Part shown: piece after piece, positions 30,557-39,024 of the stretch
Numbering within the stretch: the first letter of the stretch is position 1
Layout of the letters: the number at the start of each line of letters is the position of its first letter
NCBI RefSeq assembly: GCF_014203855.1
Contig: NZ_JACHJV010000001.1
Span: 1,612,001-1,676,000, forward strand
DNA from: Kitasatospora kifunensis
GTDB lineage: Bacteria > Actinomycetota > Actinomycetes > Streptomycetales > Streptomycetaceae
Length of the DNA: 64,000 nucleotides
Direction of reading: 5' to 3'
The notes under the pieces: model-generated
What the model was told of the DNA's origin: nothing
The model's database searches: none
Seen by the model: the letters and a program-made list of their open reading frames with translations, nothing else
Program-made: the position numbers and the translations under genes

Positions 30557-30602
30557 ACAAAAAGGCCCGCTCCGGGGGCTTGTCAGCCTCCCGGAGCGGG
30601 CC
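30557..30602 (-). terminator. Terminator after the M20 peptidase gene
   Basis: A perfect 13-bp stem (30564-30576 with 30590-30602) followed on the minus strand by a T-run, 28 bp beyond the stop codon. Confidence 0.85.
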
Positions 30603-30630
30603 CAGCGCCTGTGCCCGTGCCTACTGCTGA

Positions 30631-31968
30631 TCAGCAGGCGTCGATGAACCGGTCCAGCACCCGCACGCCGAACTTCAGCCCCTCGACCGGCACCCGCTCG
30701 TCCACGCCGTGGAACATCCCCGCGAAGTCCAAGTCCGGCGGCAGCTGCAGCGGCGCGAAACCGAAGCAGCGGATGCCCAGGTCCTGGAACGACTTCGCGT
30801 CCGTCCCGCCCGACAGGCAGTACGGCACCGCCCTGGCGATCGGGTCCTCGGCGCGCAGCGCCAGCTGCATCGCCTCCACCAGCGGCCCGTCGAAGCTCGT
30901 CTCGATGGCCTTGTCGGAGTGCAGGCTCTCGCGCTTCACCCGCGGCCCGAGCACGCTGTCCAGCTCGGCGAGGAACTCCTCCTCGTAGCCCGGTAGGAAC
31001 CGCCCGTCCACGTGCGCCGTGGCCTGCCCCGGGATCACGTTCACCTTGTAGCCGGCGCCCAGCATGGTCGGCTGCGCGGTGTTGCGCAGCGTGGTGCCGA
31101 TCATCTTGGCGATGCCGCCGAGGACCCGCAGCGTCTCGTCCATGTCCTCCGGGTCGAGCCGCACACCCAGGGCGTCCGACAGCTCGTCCAGGAAGGACCG
31201 GACGGTCTTGGTGACCCGCAGCGGGAACTCGTGCCGACCCAGCCGGGCCACCGCCTCGCACAGCTCGGTGATGGCGTTGTCGTCGTTCATCATCGACCCG
31301 TGCCCGGCCCGGCCCTCGACCGTGAGCCGCATCCAGTGCATGCCCTTCTCGGCCGTCTCGACCAGGTAGAGCCGGGTCTTGTCGTTCACGGTGAAGGAGA
31401 ACCCGCCGACCTCCCCGATCGCCTCGGTCACGCCCTCGAACAGCCCCGGGTGCTTGTCCACCAGATACCGCGCACCGTAGGTGCCGCCGGCCTCCTCGTC
31501 GGCCAGGAACGCGAGCACCAGGTCACGCGGGGGCTTGCGCCCCGTCCGCAACCGGTCCCGGACGACCGCGAGGGTCATCGCGTCCATGTCCTTCATGTCC
31601 ACCGCGCCGCGTCCCCAGACGCAGCCGTCCGCGATCTCACCGGAGAACGGGTGGTGGGTCCAGTCGTCGGCGTTGGCCGGCACCACGTCGGTGTGCCCGT
31701 GGATCAGCAGCCCCGGCCGGGACCTGTCCTCCCCCTCGATCCGCACCACGGTCGAGGCCCGACCCTTGGCCGACTCGATGATCTGCGGCTCCAGCCCGAA
31801 CTCGGCCAGCTGCTCCGCCACGTACTCGGCGGCGACCCGCTCCCCCGGGCCCGACCCGTCGCCATAGTTGCTGGTGTCGATCCGGATCAGATCACGGCAG
31901 ATATCAGCGACCTCGGACTCCCCGGTCACCCGCGACCCACCCGCCTGCTGCGCCTGCGACTCGCCCAC
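30631..31968 (-). CDS. M20-family metallopeptidase / deacylase
   Basis: A 445-residue zinc hydrolase. Metal ligands are in LIHGHTDVVPA near residue 88, WGRGAVDMKD near 118, LADEEAGG near 154 and, at the end, MFHGVDERVP near 420. The GHGSMMNDDNAI dimerisation-domain segment is near 220. It probably removes amino acids or acyl groups from peptides or N-acyl amino acids. The GTG at 31968 has GAGGAG upstream; the long open frame beyond it lacks family character. It is the last gene before tRNA-Leu. Confidence 0.9.
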   Translation of the reverse strand: MGESQAQQAGGSRVTGESEVADICRDLIRIDTSNYGDGSGPGERVAAEYVAEQLAEFGLEPQIIESAKGRASTVVRIEGEDRSRPGLLIHGHTDVVPANADDWTHHPFSGEIADGCVWGRGAVDMKDMDAMTLAVVRDRLRTGRKPPRDLVLAFLADEEAGGTYGARYLVDKHPGLFEGVTEAIGEVGGFSFTVNDKTRLYLVETAEKGMHWMRLTVEGRAGHGSMMNDDNAITELCEAVARLGRHEFPLRVTKTVRSFLDELSDALGVRLDPEDMDETLRVLGGIAKMIGTTLRNTAQPTMLGAGYKVNVIPGQATAHVDGRFLPGYEEEFLAELDSVLGPRVKRESLHSDKAIETSFDGPLVEAMQLALRAEDPIARAVPYCLSGGTDAKSFQDLGIRCFGFAPLQLPPDLDFAGMFHGVDERVPVEGLKFGVRVLDRFIDAC

Positions 31969-32231
31969 ACCCACTCCTCGTCGTCCGCCCGACCCGGCAC
32001 ATGCGTCCGGACCGCCCCGACCTCGCCGGGAACCGTCGAGCACCCTCCCGCTCATCCTCCCCCACGCCCTGCCCCACCCCAAGGAAATCCCCGGAGAACC
32101 TCTCCGAACCCTCCCGTCCATCGCCCGGCCACCCCCACTCCCCCAGGCTTTTGGGCCCCTGAGCCGATCTTTGCTACAGTTATGCATGTCAGCGAGGCCG
32201 CGCAAGCACAAGCCCCGCAGACACACACCTA

Positions 32232-32316
32232 GTCCGGGTGGCGGAATGGCAGACGCGCTAGCTTGAGGTGCTAGTGCCCTTTATCGGGCGTGGGGGTTCA
32301 AGTCCCCCCTCGGACA
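32232..32316 (+). tRNA. tRNA-Leu (anticodon GAG)
   Basis: An 85-nt class II tRNA. The acceptor arms GTCCGGG and CTCGGAC pair, with discriminator A. The anticodon stem CTAGC/GCTAG encloses loop TTGAGGT with anticodon GAG, and the variable arm (TGCCCTTTATCGGGCG) is long as in tRNA-Leu. The T-arm is GGGGG-TTCAAGT-CCCCC. CCA is not encoded. Its 3' end is the left boundary of the island. Confidence 0.97.
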
Positions 32317-32317
32317 C
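32296..32317 (+). repeat. Putative attL: tRNA-Leu 3' end
   Basis: The 22-bp T-loop-to-acceptor segment that recurs, with one C fewer, at 55970-55990. The position, within the 3' end of a tRNA gene, is the classic target of integrative elements. Confidence 0.8.
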
Positions 32318-32347
32318 GACCCATTGGCCAACATTGTTGGCGAGGGA

Positions 32348-32380
32348 ATGCAGGTCAGGAGCGATCCTGACCTGCATTTT
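32348..32380 (+). terminator. Intrinsic terminator downstream of tRNA-Leu
   Basis: A perfect 13-bp stem (32348-32360 with 32365-32377), GCGA loop and TTTT. Because it lies inside the inferred attachment site it may have come with the island. Confidence 0.85.
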
Positions 32381-32595
32381 GCGTTATGCACTGGCAGATC
32401 AGGCCGAGGCAGCCCGGGTACTGGCACTTCTGCCACGTGCGGAGTTGATGCTCTCGGCTTGAGGATCTCCCAGGTGGCCGCCGACTGTAAACTGAGTCAA
32501 GCCACACACTGGTCGGACATCGAACAGCGCGATAGCGTGAGGCGTACACGACTCTGACTCGCCTGATCCCGCCGTCCGCGTCCTCGGAGATCCTG

Positions 32596-34593
32596 ATGAA
32601 GCAACCTGCCGAGCCGGCCGTCTCGGTGACCCTGGCGGAGATCGCCCGCATTGCAGGGGTCGGGCGCGCAGCGGTGAGCAACTGGCGCCGTCGGCACGAG
32701 AGCTTTCCGAACCCGGTCGGTGGGAGCGACACAAGTCCCCAGTTCTCCCTGGCCGAGGTGGAGGAGTGGCTGGATCGAGAGAAGAAGAGCAAGCCGACAG
32801 CAGGTCGACTCGAACGGCTCTGGCCCCAGGTCGAGGCGTTGGGTGACCGGAACTCGATGGGAAGGGTGCTGTCCGCAGTTGGTGCCGAGCTGAGTGCTCC
32901 CGGCACTGCGGACACTCTTCCCATTCCCCTGGAGTTGAGCCCGGAACAACGGGCGTTGGCCGAGCAAGCCGTACGGCTGGCACAACAAGAGGGCGCGTCG
33001 GAGACCTTCGGCTTTCTACTCCAACGCTGGCTCGGCACACACGTGCGCCAGATCATCACCACGCCGGAGCCCCTGGCCGAGCTGATGGTCGACATCGCGC
33101 AGTGGCACAATGAAGCCCCAGTACGGACCGTGATCGATCCGGCCTGCGGTACCGGTTCACTCCTGCTGGCCGCGGGCCGACGGTGGGCCGATTCAGGCGA
33201 GCCGAAGCTGCTGGGGCAGGACTCAGAACCGGTCCTCGCCGCAGTGGCGGCTGCCCGTCTGCTGCTGGAGGGCATGAACAGCCGGATCATGGTCGCTGAC
33301 ACGCTGCGGGCCGATGCCTTGCAGTCCGGCCAGGCCGATGTGGTGCTCTGCAATCCGCCCTCGAACGAGCGCGACTGGGGGCACGCCGAGGTCGCGACGG
33401 ACCCCCGGTGGCTGTTCGGGCAGCCGCCCCGCACCGAGCCGGAACTGGCCTGGGTCCAACACTCAGTCGCAACCCTCGCACCCGGCGGCACCGCGGTCAT
33501 GGTGCTGCCCCCTGCGGTCTCTGCCAGACGGGCTGGGCGGCGGATTCGAAGCGCACTCCTGCGGACCGGTGCGCTGCGCGCGGTGATCGCCCTTCCCCCC
33601 GGCGCGGCTCCCCCGCACGGCGTGGGCCTGCACCTGTGGGTCCTGTCCCAGCCCTGCGAGGACCCATCCGGCGCCGTAGTGCGGCTCGTGGACTCCATCG
33701 GGAGGGACGGCGCCCCGTCAGCGGGACGCTCCGTGATCGACTGGCCCACTCTGCGCACCACCGTCCTGGAGTCACTCCAGAGCGACGAGGCCCCCGCCGG
33801 CGTGTCCGTGCCAGTCATCGACCTCCTGGACGAACAGGTCGATCTCACTCCTGCCCGGTACGTCCCTGCAGCGGATTCCGCGATCACTGTCAATCTGCGT
33901 CAGGCTTGGACCCGGTTCGACCTTCGTCTGAGCGAGACCCGGGACCTCAGCCAGACGCTGTCCAAACTGACTCCCATGCACGACGAGGGTACCGTCACAA
34001 GCACCACGGTCGCCGAACTGGAACTGGCCGGAGCACTGGAACTGCGCACCGGGCAGGCCCTCCCCGAGCAGCAGTTGCACCGGGGTGACCCACCGCCCGA
34101 CGCCGTCCGGGCACTGGCGATCCCCGATCTCGTGCACCCGGAGGGCCCTCGGCACTGGCTGTCCGCTCTCGACACCGAGAGCGGCGAGCGGGCGGGCACC
34201 CTCACGGTGACGTCTTCTCAGGACATCGTCGTGGTGGGTGCGTTCCGCGCCTTCGATGCCTGGGTGGACGTCGAGGCCCCCACTGTTCTCGGCCCCCAAC
34301 TCCACCTGATCCGCGTCGATCCAACGGTCCTCGACCCGTGGTTCCTGGCCGGCTGCCTTCGTTCGCCGTCGAACGCGCGGCAGGCGGGCACCCACGCCTC
34401 TACATCGTCGCGGGTGGATGTCCGCCGACTCCAGGTACCACGGCTTCCGCTGGATGAGCAGCGGGCCTACGGCGAGATCTACCGACGACTCACGGCTTTC
34501 GACCACGTGGTGCGCGAGTTGGGCGAGGTCGCCGGAAGCACGAGCCGGGCGCTCGGCGAACTGCTCGCGACCGGCCGACTGCCCCGAGGGTGA
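32596..34593 (+). CDS. HTH / N6-adenine DNA methylase / HsdS-like fusion
   Basis: A 665-residue predicted restriction-modification methyltransferase. Residues 10-60 form a MerR-like HTH (LAEIARIAGVGRAAVSNWRRR...FSLAEVEEWLD). The HsdM-like domain has SAM motif I DPACGTGSLL near 180 and catalytic motif IV CNPPS near 252 (NPPY/F in most enzymes). Residues about 440-650 resemble a type I target-recognition half-domain, ending in IYRRLTAFDHVVRELGEVAG, like the HsdS central helix. No HsdR accompanies it. It converges on the kinase gene with only 2 bp between stops. Start ATG with GGAG upstream. DNA target unknown. Confidence 0.85.
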   Translation: MKQPAEPAVSVTLAEIARIAGVGRAAVSNWRRRHESFPNPVGGSDTSPQFSLAEVEEWLDREKKSKPTAGRLERLWPQVEALGDRNSMGRVLSAVGAELSAPGTADTLPIPLELSPEQRALAEQAVRLAQQEGASETFGFLLQRWLGTHVRQIITTPEPLAELMVDIAQWHNEAPVRTVIDPACGTGSLLLAAGRRWADSGEPKLLGQDSEPVLAAVAAARLLLEGMNSRIMVADTLRADALQSGQADVVLCNPPSNERDWGHAEVATDPRWLFGQPPRTEPELAWVQHSVATLAPGGTAVMVLPPAVSARRAGRRIRSALLRTGALRAVIALPPGAAPPHGVGLHLWVLSQPCEDPSGAVVRLVDSIGRDGAPSAGRSVIDWPTLRTTVLESLQSDEAPAGVSVPVIDLLDEQVDLTPARYVPAADSAITVNLRQAWTRFDLRLSETRDLSQTLSKLTPMHDEGTVTSTTVAELELAGALELRTGQALPEQQLHRGDPPPDAVRALAIPDLVHPEGPRHWLSALDTESGERAGTLTVTSSQDIVVVGAFRAFDAWVDVEAPTVLGPQLHLIRVDPTVLDPWFLAGCLRSPSNARQAGTHASTSSRVDVRRLQVPRLPLDEQRAYGEIYRRLTAFDHVVRELGEVAGSTSRALGELLATGRLPRG

Positions 34594-34595
34594 GG

Positions 34596-36095
34596 TCATT
34601 CCCGGGACAACAACTCCAGGAACGACCTGACCCCTTCGGCTCTGCCGCGCTCCTCCAGCTCCACGGCCACCTCATGGCAACGGGCCACGACCCGGGCAGG
34701 CGCCTCCACCAGGCCCGCGATCTCGTGAACGACGTCCGCCCAACCGTCGAAGCCGCCCTGGAGATCGCCGGCCGGGATCCGGCACTCGGCCACTCCGACC
34801 CACGCCTCCAGCGCCGCGGCGCGAAAGGCCGGCGCCGTCCTGTACTCCAGCGCCTTCGCGACGGCTCGGTACAGCGCACCCGCAGCCTCCCAGTCTCCGC
34901 GCAACCGCGCGGCGTCGGCGCAGAGCAACTGGGCCTGCGCCACCGGAAGGTGGCCCAGGCCCCAGGACTTGCGCGCGTGAGCCAGCTCGTGCTCAAGCCG
35001 CTCCAGGGCCGGGCCGATGTCTGGTCCTGCCATCTCCGCCACGGCGTGAGCGTGCAGCTGGTCGAACTGGTCCCTGTCACCTCCCAGCCTCGCTCCCCGG
35101 CCCGCCGCCGGCCTAGCGACGGGGATGCGCATCGCGCGGCCGGTGACTGACGGAGCGGCCACCACGCCAGGGAGCCGGTAGCGCGTGGTCGGATCCGGCA
35201 CGAGCTCGGGGTTGGGTTCGGGCGATCCCTCGGCGGGCAGGTGGGGACGAAGGATGCCGACCGCCCAGGCGAGGCTGTCCAGCCGCCGGTGCGGGTCCTT
35301 GCTCAGCAGGTGCCAGACGAGGTCGTCGACCTCGGCGGGGTTGCCGGCCCTGAAGTCGCTGACGCGCGGAGGCATGTCCTGCTGGTGCTGGGTGGAGCAG
35401 TTGCGGTCAGGCCGATCGATGAACGGCTGACGCCCGGTCAGGAGCTCGAACAGCACACAGCCGTACGAGTAGTGGTCCACAGCCTTCGTGACCTTCTGCT
35501 GCCCTTGGAGCTGCTCCGGCGCCATGTAGCCGACGGTTCCAGGCGTGGCGCCGTAGGCGGTGTAACGAGTGGCGTCGGGGCGGTCCGGCAGGGCGACGCC
35601 GAAGTCGATCAGCTTCACCGAGCCGTCCGCAGTCAGCACAATGTTGTCCGGCTTCAGGTCGCGGTGGATGACCCATCCAGCATGGGCGTGAACGAGAGCC
35701 TCGGCAATCTCGACTCCGATGGCAATCGCCGCACCGAACGGCAACGGCCGGAAGCGTCCGAGAAACCGGTCGAGCGGTTCACCGTCGACGAACTCCATGA
35801 CGAGGCAGGGGGCACCCCGGTGAAGACCTCGATCGAGCAGCTTCACGATGCCCGGGTGATCGAGGTCGGCGAGGAACTGCCCTTCGCGCTCAAATCGCTT
35901 GAGCAGCTCGGTCTCCTGGCGGGCGCGCTCTGCCGGGCCAAGACGGCCTTGGTTGTACTGGTCGGCGCGAATCTCCTTCACGGCCACCAGTTCACCGGTC
36001 TGCGTGTCGGTCGCCTTCCAGACGCACGCCATGCCGCCCCGACCGAGCAGCTCGACGATCTGGTACCGGCCGCGGACGACTTCGCCCTTTTCCAT
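34596..36095 (-). CDS. Hanks-type Ser/Thr protein kinase with helical C-terminal domain
   Basis: A 499-residue soluble kinase with no transmembrane helix or PASTA repeats. Glycine loop LGRGGMACVWKA near residue 15, lysine in VAVKEI near 37, catalytic HRDLKPDN near 142, DFG near 163, and YMAPEQ activation segment near 190. Residues about 330-499 are helical and TPR-like (LGHLPVAQAQLLCADAARLRG). I set the start at ATG 36095; a 12-codon extension exists. It is divergent from the nuclease/PIWI-RE operon and convergent with the methylase, so it sits physically inside the defence locus and may regulate it. Substrates unknown. Confidence 0.9.
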   Translation of the reverse strand: MEKGEVVRGRYQIVELLGRGGMACVWKATDTQTGELVAVKEIRADQYNQGRLGPAERARQETELLKRFEREGQFLADLDHPGIVKLLDRGLHRGAPCLVMEFVDGEPLDRFLGRFRPLPFGAAIAIGVEIAEALVHAHAGWVIHRDLKPDNIVLTADGSVKLIDFGVALPDRPDATRYTAYGATPGTVGYMAPEQLQGQQKVTKAVDHYSYGCVLFELLTGRQPFIDRPDRNCSTQHQQDMPPRVSDFRAGNPAEVDDLVWHLLSKDPHRRLDSLAWAVGILRPHLPAEGSPEPNPELVPDPTTRYRLPGVVAAPSVTGRAMRIPVARPAAGRGARLGGDRDQFDQLHAHAVAEMAGPDIGPALERLEHELAHARKSWGLGHLPVAQAQLLCADAARLRGDWEAAGALYRAVAKALEYRTAPAFRAAALEAWVGVAECRIPAGDLQGGFDGWADVVHEIAGLVEAPARVVARCHEVAVELEERGRAEGVRSFLELLSRE

Positions 36096-36240
36096 CCTCA
36101 CCCCTGTCCGCCGTGGCATCATGCGCGCCATACCTTACCGCCCCCGAACAAGGATAGCTTCGTCGCTTGACTAAGTTCACAGATATACGCTCTCCTGGAG
36201 TCCTGGCCAAACAGCTCCGCTTCCGAGGGAGTCTCCTCCT
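36096..36240. promoter_or_regulatory. Divergent promoter region, kinase / PIWI-RE operon
   Basis: 145 bp between the kinase start and the first possible start of the nuclease operon. It is less GC-rich than its surroundings (for example TTGACTAAGTTCACAGATAT near 36168). Specific -35/-10 boxes were not assigned. If the nuclease starts at 36430 instead, the regulatory region is 334 bp. Confidence 0.45.
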
Positions 36241-37866
36241 GTGACCACTTGGCAACCTCCCACTGGCACGACCGGCGATCCCCGCCTCATTCGCACCTCG
36301 CTCCCCCTCCTCCAGCAGGACCCTCGGGGCTGCCCCCGTGGATCCGCGCTGCGGGCTCGACCGCTGGTGCAGCAGTCGCCACCGCGCTCCCGCCGCAGGC
36401 CGGTCCAGGACTTCGCGCTGGGCCCGGTGATGTCGACACTGGATGCGATCGAGCACGATGGAACCGTAGTTGAAGCTGCTCTCCAGCAGCTCAGTCACCG
36501 GCGCGACTGCCACCCGACCCATCTCGCCTGGGCCGCCGCGGCCGTACACCACTACCTCGCGGCACGGGCGGAACACAGTGTCCTCTACTCGTCCGACGGC
36601 GCGGTCGCCCTTCCATTCGAGGATGCCTGGGTGACCGCCACCGACCTGGTCGCACCGGACTCGCGGGGAGCCATCCGGTACGAACGCACTGCCTGGGGTC
36701 GCCGGTACGCCTCCGCTGACGGCCGAGTCAGGGAGATCTGGCTCCTCTCCGTGAACTCAGTAAAGACACGAACCGCTGCGGAGATCGCCGAGGCGGCCGC
36801 CGTGGCCGCGACCGGCCTGCCGGCCGCCGCCGGATTCGGCACGCCCTACCGCCCGACGCGCGCCGGCGGCTCACTCCCGCAACGGGTCCGGGTGGTGGCG
36901 GTCGGTTGCGGTGACGGCTCCCACACCGTCCTCGCGGACTGGGACACTGAAGAGGCGGCCCGGCAGTACGCTCGGCACGCCAAGCCTGTGCTGGCCCGCA
37001 CCATCGAGGCTGACAGGCTGAACCCGGGCTCAGCCTGTGTCGACTGCGAGGCGTTGACAGGCTGTTCGCAGCCGCCCAGGATGCCATTCCTGCTCGGGAC
37101 GGACCGGCCGCGCAGACCCCGTCGGCGGCGCAGCGTCTCCGTCTCCGACCTCCGCGCCCACGCCGGCTGCCCCGCCAAGTACCACCTCACGCGCGTGCTG
37201 CACCTCAAGTCGTCCGAGCCGGAGAGCGTGGCTATCCGGCGCGGTCGGGCCGTGGATGGCTGGCTCAACACGCAGCACTCGGCCCGACGCAACTGCCGCG
37301 CGGGGCTCCTCCCCGACGTTCTGCCGGACCTCCCGGCAGAGGAGGTCGGCTCCGCCCTCCGGATGATCGCGGAACACGCCGCCGTCTGCCCACTCGACGG
37401 CCTGCCACAGGACGAAGAGGTGCGGGTGCAGCCGCGCCTAACGGTGTACGACCCGGAGCTCGATGCCGTCGTCATCGCCGACCCCGACCTGCTGTACACC
37501 GATGCCGGTGGGTGGGTCTGGCGCGAGACCAAGACCGCAGCCTCCCGTCCCTGGGAGGGCCGGCCGCTCCTGGAATCCTTCCCGCAGCTCGCCCTCGCCG
37601 TACTGCTGATGTCCGCCGGGGTCCCCGGTGGTGACCTGCGCCGCTCCCGGATCGAGCTGGAACTGCTCTACCAGGACGGCTCGGCCTGTGAGGAGCTGTA
37701 CCCGGACGACCCCGGGACGGTCGACGCGGCGCGTCAGGTCATCGCCTCGCTGGCCGGTCCCTGGGCATCGGACGAGGCCTTCACCGCCACCGCCGGCCAC
37801 GGGTGCAACGGCTGCGAAGCCCTGCGCTGGTGCACCCCTGGCCTCGACCACACCACTGCGAGCTGA
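36241..37866 (+). CDS. Cas4/RecB-like PD-(D/E)XK nuclease with duplicated Cys motif
   Basis: 541 residues from the GTG at 36241; an ATG at 36430 is an alternative because the first 63 residues have no protein-like character. The C-terminal half is Cas4/AddB-like: CP near residue 309, catalytic DPDLLY near 413 and RETKTA near 427, then CNGCEALRWC near 521, giving a C...C-x2-C-x5-C iron-sulfur pattern. The N-terminal half ends in CVDCEALTGC near 264, the same C-x2-C-x5-C, but where the active site should be it reads WLLSVNS. This suggests a tandem duplication with one inactive copy. It is first in the PIWI-RE operon, 3 bp before the next gene. Confidence 0.82.
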   Translation: MTTWQPPTGTTGDPRLIRTSLPLLQQDPRGCPRGSALRARPLVQQSPPRSRRRPVQDFALGPVMSTLDAIEHDGTVVEAALQQLSHRRDCHPTHLAWAAAAVHHYLAARAEHSVLYSSDGAVALPFEDAWVTATDLVAPDSRGAIRYERTAWGRRYASADGRVREIWLLSVNSVKTRTAAEIAEAAAVAATGLPAAAGFGTPYRPTRAGGSLPQRVRVVAVGCGDGSHTVLADWDTEEAARQYARHAKPVLARTIEADRLNPGSACVDCEALTGCSQPPRMPFLLGTDRPRRPRRRRSVSVSDLRAHAGCPAKYHLTRVLHLKSSEPESVAIRRGRAVDGWLNTQHSARRNCRAGLLPDVLPDLPAEEVGSALRMIAEHAAVCPLDGLPQDEEVRVQPRLTVYDPELDAVVIADPDLLYTDAGGWVWRETKTAASRPWEGRPLLESFPQLALAVLLMSAGVPGGDLRRSRIELELLYQDGSACEELYPDDPGTVDAARQVIASLAGPWASDEAFTATAGHGCNGCEALRWCTPGLDHTTAS

Positions 37867-37869
37867 CCC

Positions 37870-39024
37870 GTGTCCCCGTCTCCCGACCTGCCACCGCACG
37901 CGACCGCGTGGTCCGCGCACGACGGGCTCCCGCTGCTGCGAACCCTCGCCACCGCGCTCATCGGCCTTGACGCACTCACCGGCCTGGACGGCTTCTCCCT
38001 CCCCTATCCCGATGAGGCCCAGCGGGCGCTGAACCGGACCGTCCTCGCCTGCCTGTTGCAGAGCGCCGAGCCGCCCTCCGGCTTGCCGGAACTCCTGCGC
38101 TGGTGCCGCTACCGACCGGTCAGCGACTGGCCGCTCGACCTCCCCGCGGATGCCGTCGCCGGCACGGACTTCCTCCTCGATCCGGACTGCGGCCGTCCCA
38201 CCGAGCTCTGCCACGAGTGGGCCGAGCGCGCCGCCGACAGCGCCGCGCGTCAGCGTGACCGGGAGATCATCACCATCGCCCTGCGGTTGTGCCGCGAGTG
38301 CGATGAGGAGGACGCCTACACGGAGTTCCGGCGTCTGCTGGTCAACCGGCCGGTGCTGACCTCGGCGGAGTTCTTCGAGGTCACCAACGATCACGTGCTC
38401 GATCCGGTACGCGAGTTAATCCGCCGGATCTATCTTCCAGTGCCGGCGAGCCACCTGTGGTCGGGCGTCTACGCAAGCTGTGCGCGGTGCCTGACCCTGC
38501 TGCTCCCGTTGCAGGACGGCTCCTGGTGGTGCGAGCGCGATCGCTGCCGACGGCAGGGCCCCGCGCCGGTCGGGAACCTGCTGCCGGCCGAGGAGGTCGG
38601 CGAACTCCTCCAGCTGGAGCGTCCGTTGAGGCAGTTCGTTACCGGGCCCGGACGTGCGGAGGTCGACCTGGAGCAGGCCCTGACCGGGCTGGGGCTGCGC
38701 GTACGGATGTGGCCCGGCTTCGACGCCTACGACCTGCATGTCACGTTCCCCGACCAGCGGGTCTGGGCGGTGGACGTCAAGGACTGGGCGCACCCCGCGT
38801 TCTTGGGCCGGGCTGCCCGGCCTGTCCCACCGGAACCGCCCTACGACGAGGCATTCTGGGTCGTTCCTCGCTACCGGGTCGACGACCGGCCCGGCTACCT
38901 GGACGTCTACCGCCGGCACCGGACCATCTCGGCGAGGGGCCTGCCGCTGCTCACCGACGCCGACCTGATCACCCTCGCCGCCGCCCGGCTGGCCGGCGCC
39001 CCCGATGGAGGCACCCATGCGTGA
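37870..39024 (+). CDS. PIWI-RE-associated restriction nuclease (pPIWI_RE_Y-like)
   Basis: A 384-residue protein matching the second gene of the PIWI-RE three-gene island. A helical N-terminus (about 1-190) leads to a zinc ribbon, CARC and CERDRC near residues 201-224. A restriction-endonuclease fold follows: YDLHVTF near 285, then VWAVDVKDW near 298 (D-x-K), consistent with PD-(D/E)XK catalysis, and a conserved FWVVPRYRVDDRPGY near 335. It would be the DNA-cutting arm of the system. GTG start. Its end overlaps the helicase start by 8 bp. Confidence 0.82.
   Translation: MSPSPDLPPHATAWSAHDGLPLLRTLATALIGLDALTGLDGFSLPYPDEAQRALNRTVLACLLQSAEPPSGLPELLRWCRYRPVSDWPLDLPADAVAGTDFLLDPDCGRPTELCHEWAERAADSAARQRDREIITIALRLCRECDEEDAYTEFRRLLVNRPVLTSAEFFEVTNDHVLDPVRELIRRIYLPVPASHLWSGVYASCARCLTLLLPLQDGSWWCERDRCRRQGPAPVGNLLPAEEVGELLQLERPLRQFVTGPGRAEVDLEQALTGLGLRVRMWPGFDAYDLHVTFPDQRVWAVDVKDWAHPAFLGRAARPVPPEPPYDEAFWVVPRYRVDDRPGYLDVYRRHRTISARGLPLLTDADLITLAAARLAGAPDGGTHA

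Noticed and set aside
32324..32557. A 77-codon frame downstream of tRNA-Leu
   Set aside because: It spans the tRNA terminator hairpin, lacks a ribosome binding site and has no protein-like composition.
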